Notes: generated by a model from the sequence alone, not told the origin. Shown: positions 55,701 through 62,059, counted from the first letter of the stretch. The stretch is 64,000 nucleotides of DNA from Axinella damicornis (GCA_963931865.1 OZ007511.1:9662603-9726602); one strand, 5' to 3'. Numbers and translations are program-made.

Positions 55701-56033
55701 CCCCTTCACAATTTTCCAAGGGGAGTCACAATGTGGGGAGTCTGGGCACAAGACTATGCTTCCACATGGAAGGAACATGTAGCTGTTCATAAACCAAATT
55801 GCTTTTCAGTTATGGAGCAGTTACATCTCCAGGGAGATGGTACTATTTTTACATTCAGGCATTACTGGAGCTATCAGCAATGTGCGGAAGTATACGGAAC
55901 TATCCAGAAAACGTAACTCTCAAACTGTGTTCACAACAGAAAAGAGTGTTTTTCCGGCACCGAGTCTACATTCTGAACCAAACATACCTGTAGAGCACTT
56001 AAGCGGAAGAAACTCGTACTCAAAGTAGCTCAT
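33963..56033 (-). CDS. CXXC zinc finger - Death domain gene 2 (spliced model, about 741 residues)
   Basis: Exons in order: 56033-55988, 52538-51959, 51121-51074, 50071-49938, 46827-46575, 45845-45798, 45730-45654, 44470-44381, 43528-43439, 42089-42021, 40717-40652, 40148-40013, 39059-39012, 37586-37540, 35851-35804, 35191-35120, 34433-34368, 34270-33963 (2226 bases including TGA, open throughout). CXXC fingers at about residues 190-229, 332-374 and 524-566; Death domain at about 655-735. Compared with gene 1 it has an inserted block (linker, linker, linker, CXXC finger 3) and longer coding repeats. All module junctions are phase 1. Finger 1 carries Trp where gene 1 has Arg (GKRNWIC). Function is inferred only from its parts: CpG-DNA binding and Death-fold assembly. 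No transcript evidence is available and further exons may exist. Confidence 0.72.
34368..34433 (-). CDS. Gene 2 linker exon (PHPSQSTPGD module)
   Basis: 66 bases, phase 1 to phase 1, splice sites CCATAG|GT and CTAG|GTGACT. Paralogue of 13657-13722. Confidence 0.68.
   Translation of the reverse strand, partial: VVIPTLPSLLRVTFLDLPRMS
34494..34901. mobile_element. hAT-type MITE, 408 bp
   Basis: Termini TAGTGCTGTGA and TCACAGCTCTA are inverted with one mismatch. Both flanks are GTTGAAAC, a perfect 8-bp target duplication typical of the hAT superfamily. The interior is AT-rich with GATTATTGGTCA motifs. Copy 1 has an uninterrupted ATTGAAACTG at about 15836. Confidence 0.82.
35120..35191 (-). CDS. 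Gene 2 linker exon (ENIEV module)
   Basis: 72 bases, ACACCCACAG|AG to GCTG|GTGAGG, phase 1 to phase 1, ENIEVGENSNTQSEPLQEQT plus MAFA. Paralogue of 16461-16532. Confidence 0.65.
35357..35743. mobile_element. TAGCC-family MITE, 387 bp
   Basis: Left end TAGCCTCGTTCCCAGTCCC, right end GCCTGGGAACGAGGCTA. Subterminal CCCAGCTTTTCGTTGCTTGC and its inverse are present. GCCAACTAT lies directly left and again two bases beyond the right end. Confidence 0.78.
35804..35851 (-). CDS. Gene 2 linker exon (TASETCGEN module)
   Basis: 48 bases, TCTATAG|GA to ACAG|GTGAAC, phase 1 to phase 1. Near-identical to 17145-17192. Confidence 0.65.
36231..36254. repeat. Poly-C run (24)
   Basis: Counterpart of the 22-C run at 18520-18541 in copy 1. 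Confidence 0.8.
36720..37500. repeat. 15-bp palindromic satellite CATGCATGTACGTA(C/T)
   Basis: About 40 units of CATGCATGTACGTAC or CATGCATGTACGTAT, interrupted at 37337-37440 by a TAGCC-family MITE and resuming after it. Each unit is alternating purine-pyrimidine and contains nested palindromes (ATGCAT, GTAC, TACGTA). Because 15 is a multiple of three and no stop occurs, long frames with five-residue repeats are open on both strands. They are artefacts of the repeat. Confidence 0.92.
37337..37440. mobile_element. TAGCC-family MITE inside the satellite, 104 bp
   Basis: A nearly perfect hairpin: TAGCCTCGTTCCCAGGCCTC ... GAGGCCTGGGAACGAGGCTA, with inner arms ATAAAGTCTGGGCGG and CTCCATGGCTG also paired. 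The satellite flanks hide the target duplication. Confidence 0.85.
37540..40148 (-). CDS. Gene 2 CXXC finger 3 (three exons)
   Basis: Exons 40148-40013 (136 bases), 39059-39012 (48) and 37586-37540 (47). The first reads a short linker and CGTCVGCLRNLEMDDCRQC plus VTC-K, the second GKTKYGGPGRNHRIC and the third YRECEKYDVNRKRML. Eight zinc Cys and KYGG are intact. Phases again 1 to 2, 2 to 2, 2 to 1. The donor of the first exon is GTGAGC. This finger and its neighbouring linker exons have no equivalent in gene 1, so they mark an internal duplication in gene 2 (or a loss in gene 1). A foldback element (37795-38900) lies in the last intron. Confidence 0.75.
37795..38900. repeat. Large inverted repeat (arms of about 450-500 bp)
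   Basis: The left arm (GGAAGTGGGCGTGACCTTCC, AGTTTGGTGTTGCTCTCTGG, CAGCCTTGTGTAGCCCCAAG) is reversed in the right arm (GCTTCACCAGGCTGCAG, CCAGAGAGCAACACCAAACT, GGAAAGTCACACCCACTTCC). It is related to the GTGGGTGTGACCATCC foldback family. Reading frames in the arms mirror each other and are not treated as genes. Confidence 0.75.
40215..40620. repeat. Purine-rich (GGGAGAGAGGA) tract
   Basis: About 400 bases almost entirely A/G on the plus strand, with repeats of about 70 bp containing GGGAGGGGGAGGAGGGAAG and GGAGCTATAGGGAGAGAGG. It lies just upstream (minus sense) of the CXXC finger 3 first exon. Confidence 0.85.
40652..40717 (-). CDS. Gene 2 linker exon (PHPSQSTPGD module, second copy)
   Basis: 66 bases, phase 1 to phase 1, reading NDPHPSQSTPGDLSGPTEDE plus L. 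Intact splice sites as in the other two copies. Confidence 0.62.
   Translation of the reverse strand, partial: VMIPTLPSLLRVTFLDLQRMS
42021..42089 (-). CDS. Gene 2 linker exon (ENIEV module, second copy)
   Basis: 69 bases, GCACCCACAG|TG to ATTG|GTGAGG, phase 1 to phase 1, NLEVGENGNMESVSEDLQEQ plus TI. Length differs from its paralogues by one codon, keeping frame. Confidence 0.58.
42206..42229. repeat. Poly-G run (24)
   Basis: Uninterrupted G tract followed by CCCTGAGCTCTGTGATGTCA. The same context recurs with 37 G at 43694-43730. Confidence 0.8.
43134..43360. mobile_element. TAGCC-family MITE, 227 bp, perfect 9-bp TSD
   Basis: Ends TAGCCTCGTTCCCAGGCCTA and TAGGCCTGGGAACCAGGCTA. GCACTCCAG is present directly on both sides. 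Confidence 0.85.
43439..43528 (-). CDS. Gene 2 linker exon (TTPVV module, copy b)
   Basis: 90 bases, TCTATAG|GA to ACAG|GTGAAC, phase 1 to phase 1, TTPVVRATPVACWEDIHVVS plus QDTICVDKT. It is part of the 0.95-kb tandem duplication, so one of the two copies may be skipped without frame loss. Confidence 0.6.
43694..43730. repeat. Poly-G run (37)
   Basis: Longest uninterrupted G tract of the window. Confidence 0.8.
44072..44305. mobile_element. TAGCC-family MITE (duplicate of 43134-43360)
   Basis: Same element, same 9-bp flanks. It was copied by the local tandem duplication, not by a second insertion. Confidence 0.82.
44381..44470 (-). CDS. Gene 2 linker exon (TTPVV module, copy a)
   Basis: 90 bases, phase 1 to phase 1, essentially identical to 43439-43528. 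Confidence 0.6.
44611..45060. mobile_element. Foldback MITE (GTGGGTGTGACCATCC family)
   Basis: Counterpart of 23781-24236 in copy 2, with the same inverted arms. Confidence 0.65.
45654..46827 (-). CDS. Gene 2 CXXC finger 2 (three exons)
   Basis: Exons 46827-46575 (253 bases), 45845-45798 (48) and 45730-45654 (77). The first encodes RTLLPGRPPSADHQ-type repeats (two full and one partial) then CGSCLGCLLNAERFDCRQC plus GAC-K. The second encodes AMKKYGGHGRSHRIC and the third YRQC with a Lys/Arg-rich tail (VKVKHLKSLKAKRTYRNKRK). Eight Cys and KKYGG are intact, making this the most canonical finger in the window. Phases 1 to 2, 2 to 2, 2 to 1. Confidence 0.78.
46465..46498. mobile_element. Minimal 34-bp TAGCC hairpin
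   Basis: Counterpart of 25222-25255 with one substitution (GAAGCTA). Confidence 0.65.
47099..47252. repeat. 37-bp minisatellite, four units
   Basis: Units CACAAGTTGTGCAAACTGCA plus GTCGACTTCCCTACTCC. Copy 1 (around 26100) has a single unit. Confidence 0.85.
47340..47640. repeat. 45-bp minisatellite, about six units
   Basis: Units contain CATGTGCTGTGCGAGGCATT and GCATTGCACAAGCAGGATTC. 45 bases is 15 codons and no unit contains a stop, so Cys-rich repeated frames of 68-145 residues are open on both strands. There is no sign that any is translated. Not present in copy 1. Confidence 0.85.
47641..48916. other. Intron-like sequence, no gene seen
   Basis: Contains a small inverted pair (GTCCGTC / GACGGAC near 47755-47800) and unique sequence. 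No frame has recognisable features. Confidence 0.35.
48917..49217. mobile_element. Palindromic MITE of about 300 bp
   Basis: Arms of about 65 bp: GAACTCACTATAGGCTAACG followed by GGAAAGTAACGTGACATCC at the left, and GGATGTCACGTTACTTTCC followed by CGTTAGCCTATAGCGAGTTT at the right. The 156-residue frame spanning it is therefore not treated as a gene. Confidence 0.75.
49938..52538 (-). CDS. Gene 2 CXXC finger 1 (three exons)
   Basis: Exons 52538-51959 (580 bases), 51121-51074 (48) and 50071-49938 (134). The large exon has about six ETKPVASTSA repeats, a Gln/Pro/Ser-rich stretch and CGECAGCQRKHDCRECDPC. The 48-base exon gives RSPKYGGHGKRNWIC and the last YRRC followed by six PTSTS(K/E) units. 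All eight Cys and KYGG remain. Trp replaces the Arg found in gene 1 just before Cys7. Phases 1 to 2, 2 to 2, 2 to 1. The third exon is 69 bases longer than in gene 1, all of it in-frame repeats. Confidence 0.8.
50110..50240. repeat. Foldback hairpin (TACTACGTCGACGCGGAGG)
   Basis: The left arm GGATCTACTACGTCGACGCG ... GGAGGTTATGCGATTTATCC is mirrored by GATAAACCGCATAACCTCC and GTCGACGTAGTAGATCC. The loop is GAGGCGAAGCCGAGGC-like. Absent from copy 1. Confidence 0.75.
50336..50425. repeat. Perfect-type palindrome of about 90 bp
   Basis: TTTGATGTACCGCGGAGGAT ... ATCCTCCACGGTACATCAAA, with inner AAATCGGTTATCCTCC / GGAGGATAACCGATTT. Absent from copy 1. Confidence 0.8.
50803..50960. repeat. Poly-G run (29) continuing into a purine tract
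   Basis: G homopolymer followed by GGGGA/GGGAGGG repeats up to 50960, all purine. Confidence 0.85.
51490..51890. repeat. Minisatellite array, units of about 40-50 bp
   Basis: Shorter counterpart of 28590-29210, with GTGAGCGTGAGAAGGCAGTG units. Confidence 0.7.
52573..53057. mobile_element. TAGCC-family MITE
   Basis: Counterpart of 29888-30304, ends TAGCCTCGTTCACAAGCC and GGAACAAGGCTA, with CCCCTATG on both sides. A 19-G run (52716-52734) lies inside. Confidence 0.68.
54191..54233. repeat. Double poly-G run (13 and 26)
   Basis: Two G homopolymers separated by CACT, followed by GAGGGGGAGGGGGG. Confidence 0.8.
54557..55236. mobile_element. Element with GTCTATAGTGGTCAC termini
   Basis: Left end ACAGTGGAAACCGTCTATAG, right end TATACACAGGCTCCACTGT: inverted repeats of about 27 bp including TATAGTGGTCAC / GTGACCACTATA. 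Internal repeats of GTCTATAGTGGTCACTG are present. A TAGCC-family MITE (54700-55100) is nested inside, and a second right end lies at about 55313. Confidence 0.6.
54700..55100. mobile_element. TAGCC-family MITE, 401 bp, perfect 9-bp TSD
   Basis: Ends TAGCCTCGCACCCAGGCCC and GGCCTGGGAACGAAGCTA, flanked on both sides by CTCTCTATT. The interior matches the 16028-16427 element (GGCCTGGTGACACTTGGCAA and its inverse). Nested in the preceding element. Confidence 0.85.
55988..56033 (-). CDS. Gene 2 first exon
   Basis: ATG at 56033 encodes MSYFEYEFLPLKCST, donor ACAG|GTATGT in phase 1. Homologous to 31821-31866; the alternative internal donor of gene 1 is lost here. Confidence 0.42.
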
Positions 56034-56423
56034 AATCGTTTCTCACTGTCTCACAGCAAGCTTGAAATGCAGGCGCCATCAATAGTTCAAAGTTTAAAGT
56101 TCAAAGTTCTTGCAATAACCCGCCGGCGCCGACCTTGCATGGGCCGCGCCCGGGGGTCGGGGACATGGGGAACGACATCAAAGCATGTGTTTAAGTGGCA
56201 GCACAGAGAGTCAACTGGCACTGCAACTGCAAGTTCACTAGAAAAAAAAAACAGCCATGTAGGCATTGTAGCTAGAATTGATCGAGGACGTCATTATTAA
56301 GAAGCATTCCCACTTTGTACTTCCTGTCTAGATGCTAACTGTGGACCTCTAATTGGTCAAACCTCAGTAACTGTTGTATAATATTATGGGGTATTGCAAA
56401 TCAGCTCCATTTCACCTACTGAT

Positions 56424-56506
56424 TAGCCTCGTTAACTACCAAGCCTACCCACGACACTAATCGAAGAACAGAAAACAGGGTAGGCATAGGCCTGGGAATG
56501 AAGCTA
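56424..56506. mobile_element. TAGCC-family MITE, 83 bp
   Basis: Ends TAGCCTCGTTAACTACC (eroded) and GGCCTGGGAATGAAGCTA. Flanks CCTACTGAT and CCCACTGAT, a 9-bp duplication with one mismatch. Confidence 0.65.
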
Positions 56507-56559
56507 CCCACTGATGCCTGAATTTTAATTTGACAGTGTGTTGAAATCTTGAAAGGAAG

Positions 56560-56764
56560 TTATGCTGTACGTCTTCTCTTCCTGTCCATATGTGCCAGCC
56601 TTGTGTTGACTTGTGGAGTGCTATGGAAGTTGTAGAACTCTTCATCAACTCTGAAGTGCTCAGAATGCCGAAGGTACTGAATATGTGATGTCCATTCCAG
56701 CAATTTTCCTGTCCCTGGCTTTGTATTCTTCAAATGTGTAGTTAACCGACCATTATTTCTGTTA
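56560..56764 (-). CDS. Possible terminal exon of an unknown gene
   Basis: Acceptor GTTACAG|T at 56764 opens a frame of 67 residues ending TAA 56560-56562. It includes GTGKLLEWTSHIQYLRHSEH and FRVDEEFYNFHSTPQVNTRL. The composition looks like real protein, but no family is recognised. It might be a transposon-derived C-terminus. Confidence 0.35.
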
Positions 56765-56837
56765 CTGTAACAGTAGTCTTAAGTTTCAGCAAACAACAAA
56801 CAAAAAAAATTATATGCAAACTACTTTCATCTTTACC

Positions 56838-57026
56838 TCAGGAGCAAATTTGATGTCCCATGGCCTCCACCACAAGTGGCTGATACTTCAGTGTTGATGG
56901 GTCATACTGGCTTACTTCTCCTGTCTTAATTTGCAATCCTCGGCAATTTCTCTCTAATTGATAGTGGGCATTGACAGCAATAGAGTCGGACACCTTATAC
57001 GTACGTACGGGATCCACTTTGTTCAC
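56838..57026 (-). other. Open frame of 62 residues, unknown
   Basis: Reads VDPVRTYKVSDSIAVNAHYQ and TGEVSQYDPSTLKYQPLVVE, then a stop next to a possible donor (GAG|GTAAAG). The phase does not join it to 56560-56764. Possibly a fragment of the same lost gene or element. Confidence 0.25.
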
Positions 57027-58136
57027 CGCGTTTCATGCCCGATGACATCATATAGTTTGAGTGTTTTAGTTAACTAAGACTATAATGTATTTTGGTATGG
57101 CATAATTCACTTTAGTAATTAAAACTAAAACTAAAATTAGAGCTGTCTTAGTCTGTTAATTAGAAACTAAAACTAAAGCACCGAGCATGCATGCAGCAAT
57201 TATCGTACAAATACTGTACTTCCCAATTGTACAGCTCATTATATTTCAAGTTTTTTTTATTTCAGTGTACTCAACTATACTGTACTGTTGATCAGCAACT
57301 CAATTGACCCGCCTGTCTACAGTTACAGTATATTCGTTACACCAAAAGAATGAAGTCAGCCATACAATTTGATTTGTAATCGGAAGTTACTGCTGTATGA
57401 AGTCAGTCACTTAATATAGATCATCGAACAACGCTGAGATTTTGAATCTTTACCAAAGTTTAATTAATCATCAGCATGCAGCCAATACCGTTCACTATGC
57501 CTTCAAAAACATGCTGCAAAGTCAATTCATCTACTGGGCTAAGTATCTAGACACCATGCAGAATTGAATTGCATGGCCGGAGGATTGGCATAACGACGAC
57601 TCACTGGAAACTAACTTGCTAGCGGCTACATCAGCTAGAGGAGACTTACTTTGTGCATGTGCAATGTGGTAACTCTTGTACATCTGGCCCATGCAGTTGA
57701 TAGTGAATCAAGACAATGTATTTGTGTTATAAACTTACTGGATGCATGCAGTACTATAGCTACAATGTTGTTACTATGAGCCAATTGCTCAGGTACAAAA
57801 AAGGAAGACCATAAAATGTTATTATAGACTACAAATTGAGTTGCCGACTTCTTGGTGTTTCAGTTGGCATGAGTCAATTCTTAACGTTCGAACCTGGCAG
57901 AGATCAACAATGGATACAATAACATGAGCACAATAACCCCGTTTATTTCTACTTCATAATTGTGTTGTGAGTAAAGTAATGACAATCAGAGACACGTTCA
58001 GTACATGGGAAGGTGACAAATAACTAGACACTTAATGGCATCATCTGCGACCACTTCTGAATTAACAGCTACGTATGAACACACATTTTGTGTCATGAGA
58101 ACTTTGGCATCAATTCTGATGTCACAGTATACATGC
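57027..58136. other. AT-rich intergenic, no gene seen
   Basis: Contains an inverted pair around AGTTAACTAAGAC (57065) and GTCTGTTAATTAGAAACTAA (57150), probably a small MITE. Otherwise unique sequence without coding features. Confidence 0.4.
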
Positions 58137-58137
58137 A

Positions 58138-58221
58138 ATCAGTCTAGCCGCTAGCCCCTCTCCACCCGGTGCGTGCGTGACTGCCCGGGTGGAGAGGGGC
58201 TAGTGGCTAGACTGGCATAGC
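58138..58221. repeat. 84-bp hairpin
   Basis: CAGTCTAGCCGCTAGCCCCT plus CTCCACCCGG at the left and GGTGGAGAGGGGCTAGTGGC plus TAGACTG at the right, with a loop of about 20 bases. A stable stem on either strand. Confidence 0.8.
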
Positions 58222-58268
58222 TTTGAAAGACAGCACAAAGGGAACAGGGGGAGGTGGCTGAGGTCTCA

Positions 58269-58315
58269 TTACTTGGCTCTTTGACTTGGTACTGGCGGGG
58301 AGGAATATAGTACCA
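58269..58315 (-). CDS. Possible terminal exon of a third minus-strand gene
   Basis: Acceptor CCATGCAG|TG in phase 1 reads VLYSSPPVPSQRAK and stops (TAA 58269-58271). It fits in phase after the exon at 58641-58688. Weak: short and unsupported by homology. Confidence 0.25.
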
Positions 58316-58640
58316 CTGCATGGTAAAACTTCAATCATCCACTGTTGGATAAATCATCCCTATTTGCAATATCATATACGTACAGCAAGGATGATATATT
58401 CCAAGATTGGACAATTTGTTTGGATGAAATACCTCAGTATCCATAACTGGTATTATCCTTTTCTTGATTGGAACACACCTAAGTAGCTAATCGTCCATAA
58501 TAAGATGATCTGTAACAAATCCTGAGATCTGGTTGCTTCCTAAACATAGGATGATTCCATTCTGGGATGCAAAACATAGGCATCCATAACTGGTGTAACC
58601 CATATTTGGATGATGTAGTGCTCTATTCCGTTTACATTAC

Positions 58641-58688
58641 CTGTAAGTCTAGGTTTCTTTGGTTCAGGTTCATGCTCCTGATCCTCAC
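58641..58688 (-). CDS. Possible internal exon of a third minus-strand gene
   Basis: 48 bases, ACTATTTAG|GT to ACAG|GTAATG, phase 1 to phase 1, EDQEHEPEPKKPRLT: an acidic stretch plus a basic nuclear-localisation-like PKKPRL. The phase pattern is the same as in the CXXC-Death genes. Confidence 0.4.
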
Positions 58689-59122
58689 CTAAATAGTAAG
58701 TTAGTGCATGAATTAAAAGGGTGGACCATGATCAAACAATACTTTATTTTCAATACACCTGGGTCTTCCTCGATCAGGTACAACAAAAATAAGAGTAAGT
58801 TGTTTCATGAGTATCAGTTTACAAGGGGTTAATTAATTGCTGAGCAGGAAGTGAAGAACTAATCATGCAGTGCAGGGTGGAGATCTGAGCTAGTGCTAGT
58901 GTATACCGTAGTCACACGAAAGAGTGCCAACCTCCTCTTTTTGGGTTGATTTCCAGTATATGGTCAAAGTTTACTCAATTGCATGAGCATCCATCCTTGT
59001 GCTATATATAGCTTCGTGCCTTGATTGTGTGACAGTGAAATTTTGAGAAGCACTAGTACTATGTGTATCTGAGGTAACAAACTTTGCAGTGAAGACAGTA
59101 AGGAGAGGTACCGGGGTACAAT

Positions 59123-59680
59123 ATGTACAACACAATCACAAGTACAATGTACCGGTACTGCTGCTACGTAAACAAAGGTGGGCACTCCTTCGGAGTTGCT
59201 CTCTCTCTCTCAAACAACAGATCCAAACCTTTGTTTGGAGAGGACTATCACCAGAAGTTTGATCCACAAGTATATCTGCAAAGATATGCTGATATCAATG
59301 GCCCTGATCAGATCCGACTCTTTGCACTGAAACACTTGCACGAGTTCTACCAGTCTTGCAAGCCTACTGAAGCCAAACTGAAGATACTTGACATCAGCAC
59401 TGGGCCTGTCATTGCCTACACCATCAGTGCTGCACCCTATGCATCTGAGATTGTGCTCTCAGAGTACACTGATTCAAACCGCAAGGAGCTGTTGCAGTGG
59501 CTGCAAAGTGATCCAAAGGCTCACGATTGGACACCTTTCCTCAAACACGTTGTGGCTGATCTTGAGGGCAAGAGTGAGGAAGAAGTGCCAGTACGACCTG
59601 AGCTGATGCACAAAGTCATCAAAGCTGTTGTGCCCTGCGATGTTAACCACAATCCACCAATCCCCATGTCAAGAGCCTAA
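59123..59680 (+). CDS. NNMT/PNMT/TEMT-family methyltransferase, partial
   Basis: 185 residues. The part from LFGEDYHQKFDPQVYLQRYAD onward matches the N-terminal two-thirds of the family: a Tyr-rich start (YHQKFDP..YLQRY), the SAM-binding motif LKILDISTGPVIAYTISAAP, then EIVLSEYTDSNRKELLQWL (acidic residue and YxDxN-type motif), DWTPFLKHVVADLEGKSEEE and VIKAVVPCDVNHNPP. Members of about 260-290 residues transfer methyl groups from SAM to small amines. The C-terminal third, with the D-A and substrate-lid segments, is missing after PMSRA and TAA 59678-59680. The product is therefore truncated, unless spliced to an exon not found. The first 25 residues resemble no family member. An acceptor-like AACAACAG ends at 59220. 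It lies between putative minus-strand exons. Confidence 0.72.
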   Translation: MYNTITSTMYRYCCYVNKGGHSFGVALSLSNNRSKPLFGEDYHQKFDPQVYLQRYADINGPDQIRLFALKHLHEFYQSCKPTEAKLKILDISTGPVIAYTISAAPYASEIVLSEYTDSNRKELLQWLQSDPKAHDWTPFLKHVVADLEGKSEEEVPVRPELMHKVIKAVVPCDVNHNPPIPMSRA

Positions 59681-59689
59681 TTAAGTCTA

Positions 59690-60180
59690 CAGATTTCGCG
59701 GGTCTAAATTTTCGAAAATTTCATGAATTACAGGTCATTCACGAAATTATTTCAACAAAAATTTGGACACATGTTATGTGCCTACGTGGACAGTATTCCA
59801 ATGTACGTATGCGCGCGACGGCTAGCTTGATGGCTCTGTTTGTGTCTTCAACTGGAGACTTTCTCCCAAGAGGTACCATCATGTGCGATATCTGCCATTG
59901 CTGAAGCTGCCAGCTCGATCTGGCGAAGGTCAGGGGAACGCCCAGGTATCTGAAAACGAACTCTAAGAACGTTGAAGTGGGGAAGAGAGTTGCAGAATAC
60001 AACGCACGCGGCGAAGTGGTTCAGCGCGCACGGGAGTCTTCAAGTGCAGTACACCATGCCCATTGTGTGGATGTGGCATTTTGACACAGTGACCGTGAAT
60101 TCGCGAAATTTTTTTCAACAAAATGTTCTCGAAGAGCAATTCGCGAAAATTTTGACCGGCGAAATTTAAGCACCATACGG
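59690..60180. mobile_element. Probable MITE with TTTCGCG-rich ends
   Basis: The left side ATTTCGCGGGTCTAAATTTT and the right side AAAATTTTGACCGGCGAAAT are roughly inverted. It resembles the element at 13950-14452 and follows directly after the methyltransferase stop, so it may have truncated that gene. Confidence 0.5.
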
Positions 60181-60598
60181 TATAGACCTAGCTAATTAGG
60201 CTCTTGAACCTCCCTGGAACTACTGTTTGTTGACACAGTTTCAGCACTAAAGCTAGGCTAAGCAACAAGCGCATGGTCGTTCAGATACATGTGGACTTGT
60301 GGTACTGTACCTGACACGTTTCTGAACATATATAATGGTCCAGAAATGTCTGAACACTACTTTAAGCCCAGCAAGCTTGAGTATAGGACCATATATGAGA
60401 ACTGAAAAGCCTCAATCATCCAAAGAAAGCATCATGAGCCCACTTAGACACATACTACAACGACAAACAGCAGCTTGTTCAATACCATATAACGCTCAGT
60501 ACATGCACACTTCAGTAGCAGCTGGATTCCAGAGGTTGCTGCAACCTACATGTAACAATAAATACACCACAAAATAACTATGTAGAAGACATCATCAC

Positions 60599-60709
60599 CT
60601 GTTTCCATTCCTGTTGTTGCAGTTTGCATGTGCATGATGATTTCCTCAATGTGATGTTTCTCCAATTCAAGTTGTTTCATGCGCAGTGGCCAACTTTCTG
60701 TATCTTTCA
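60599..60709 (-). CDS. Possible internal exon of a third minus-strand gene
   Basis: 111 bases, CATGTAG|TG to ACAG|GTGATG, phase 1 to phase 1. It reads KDTESWPLRMKQLELEKHHI plus EEIIMHMQTATTGMET, a helical, coiled-coil-like stretch. No family is recognised. It is in phase with 58641-58688. Confidence 0.42.
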
Positions 60710-61575
60710 CTACATGACCAAAGAATAATCAATGTTGGCGCAGGTACATATGTAGCTACACAGTGCTATTGAACACAATCACTCAGATATCGATATCTTC
60801 ATATTACTCAATTACAGAGAGGTCCATGTGGACACCCAGAAGTGTACCAGTTACATTTCAACTGATAAACTGAAACCCTAATCTTGTACAAGTTGGAGGC
60901 AGCTGCCAGATTGGGGAGTCGGTAAAACACGGAATACGGAATAACAGACAACTTAGCTCAACGTTGCCTCAATCTGTCACGATGGTTTTCGCACGAAACA
61001 GCAGCATTTTCAACTGAGCAGTGCAACGTCCCATCGCTTTTTCGCTACCTCCAAGTCTTCACCTGGCGGCTGCAGCTGCCCACTCAATAACTATGGCTTC
61101 GTTTGTCACGCCATTTTCACGTTTGTACGCATGCGCACTTAAACGATCACTTAGCAACGATACGTAATTATTACTCAAGATCGCTGAATTAGAAACAGTG
61201 ATGTGACCGATGCACTGTTTATAAGACTGAGTCTGAGGTTAGTCCCTGTAGAGTCTACGCATGATTTAGCTAAGCTTAGATTGCTACCTATACTGTATTC
61301 TGTGAGCAGGGTGAATGCCTATCTCAACTCTCAACACCCATATGAATGTCCCTGCAATAAACTGCCGGTCTTCAGACAGGGAGAACTCGGGGGCTTTGTC
61401 GGAACAGTTGACTTGAGATGCCCGGGCCTGATTCTTCAGCCAATGCTGGAAGTGTAATACTTGAGTAATATAGTCCATATACCAAGGCAAGGACACCTAC
61501 TGCCCAGTTGCCTGTGAGGTCACTGACTTCTGCAGCAAACTTCAGCTCAAACATGCGCCTGCTGCCAAAAAAAAT
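60710..61575. other. Intergenic or intronic, no supportable gene
   Basis: Several open frames on both strands around 61200-61550 overlap each other and show no recognised motif. Confidence 0.35.
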
Positions 61576-61579
61576 TACA

Positions 61580-61858
61580 TAAACAAGTAATAAAAAACAT
61601 TAAAAATGTAGCAGGATGTAGGGATACCAGAACGGCAAAAAGTGAGGAAACAAGAGGGATGATCGAACATAACAGTGAAGTATACAATCACTCCTACATA
61701 TCTTTTTTCATTGTACATGTATATATGGAAGAAGATCTCTGTAGGGGTGATTGTATACTTCACTGTTATGTTCGATCATCCCTCTTGTTTCCTCACTTTT
61801 TGCCGTTCTGGTATCCCTACATCCTGCTACATTTTTAATGTTTTTTATTACTTGTTTA
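61580..61858. mobile_element. Near-perfect palindromic MITE, 279 bp
   Basis: Arms of about 125 bp: AAACAAGTAATAAAAAACAT and AGGATGTAGGGATACCAGAA on the left, TTCTGGTATCCCTACATCCT and ATGTTTTTTATTACTTGTTT on the right, around a short AT-rich centre. Related to 22340-22545. Confidence 0.85.
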
Positions 61859-62059
61859 ATATGGGTTAGGGTGTGGTTAGGGTCTGTATAAATACTGTAT
61901 AGCATACGGATGCTAACGTACTGTCGCTAACGCTGCAGTTGTGTAAATTGTAGGTGTGGATGTTTGTCAAATTGTTAGTGGCCTCATAGACTTCCTCCTC
62001 AACCAGAGTAGTGGGTATATATATAGGAAGATATACATTATTAGTCTTGCAAGCCGCAT

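Larger units (their letters stand above)
32208..56125. repeat. Segmental duplication, copy 2
   Basis: Collinear with 12018-31990. It is longer because of an extra internal block (about 37.5-44.6 kb) holding a third CXXC finger and repeated linker exons, plus expanded minisatellites. It lacks the 2.5-kb transposon and the MITEs at 16028 and 17271. It has its own hAT-type MITE at 34494. Confidence 0.85.

Noticed and set aside
61203..61554. Overlapping frames on both strands
   Set aside because: Each looks mildly protein-like, but none has a family signature or a consistent splice context.
61866..61890. Telomere-like GGGTTAGGGTGTGGTTAGGG
   Set aside because: Only two imperfect TTAGGG-type motifs; no array, so not a telomere or a convincing interstitial one.
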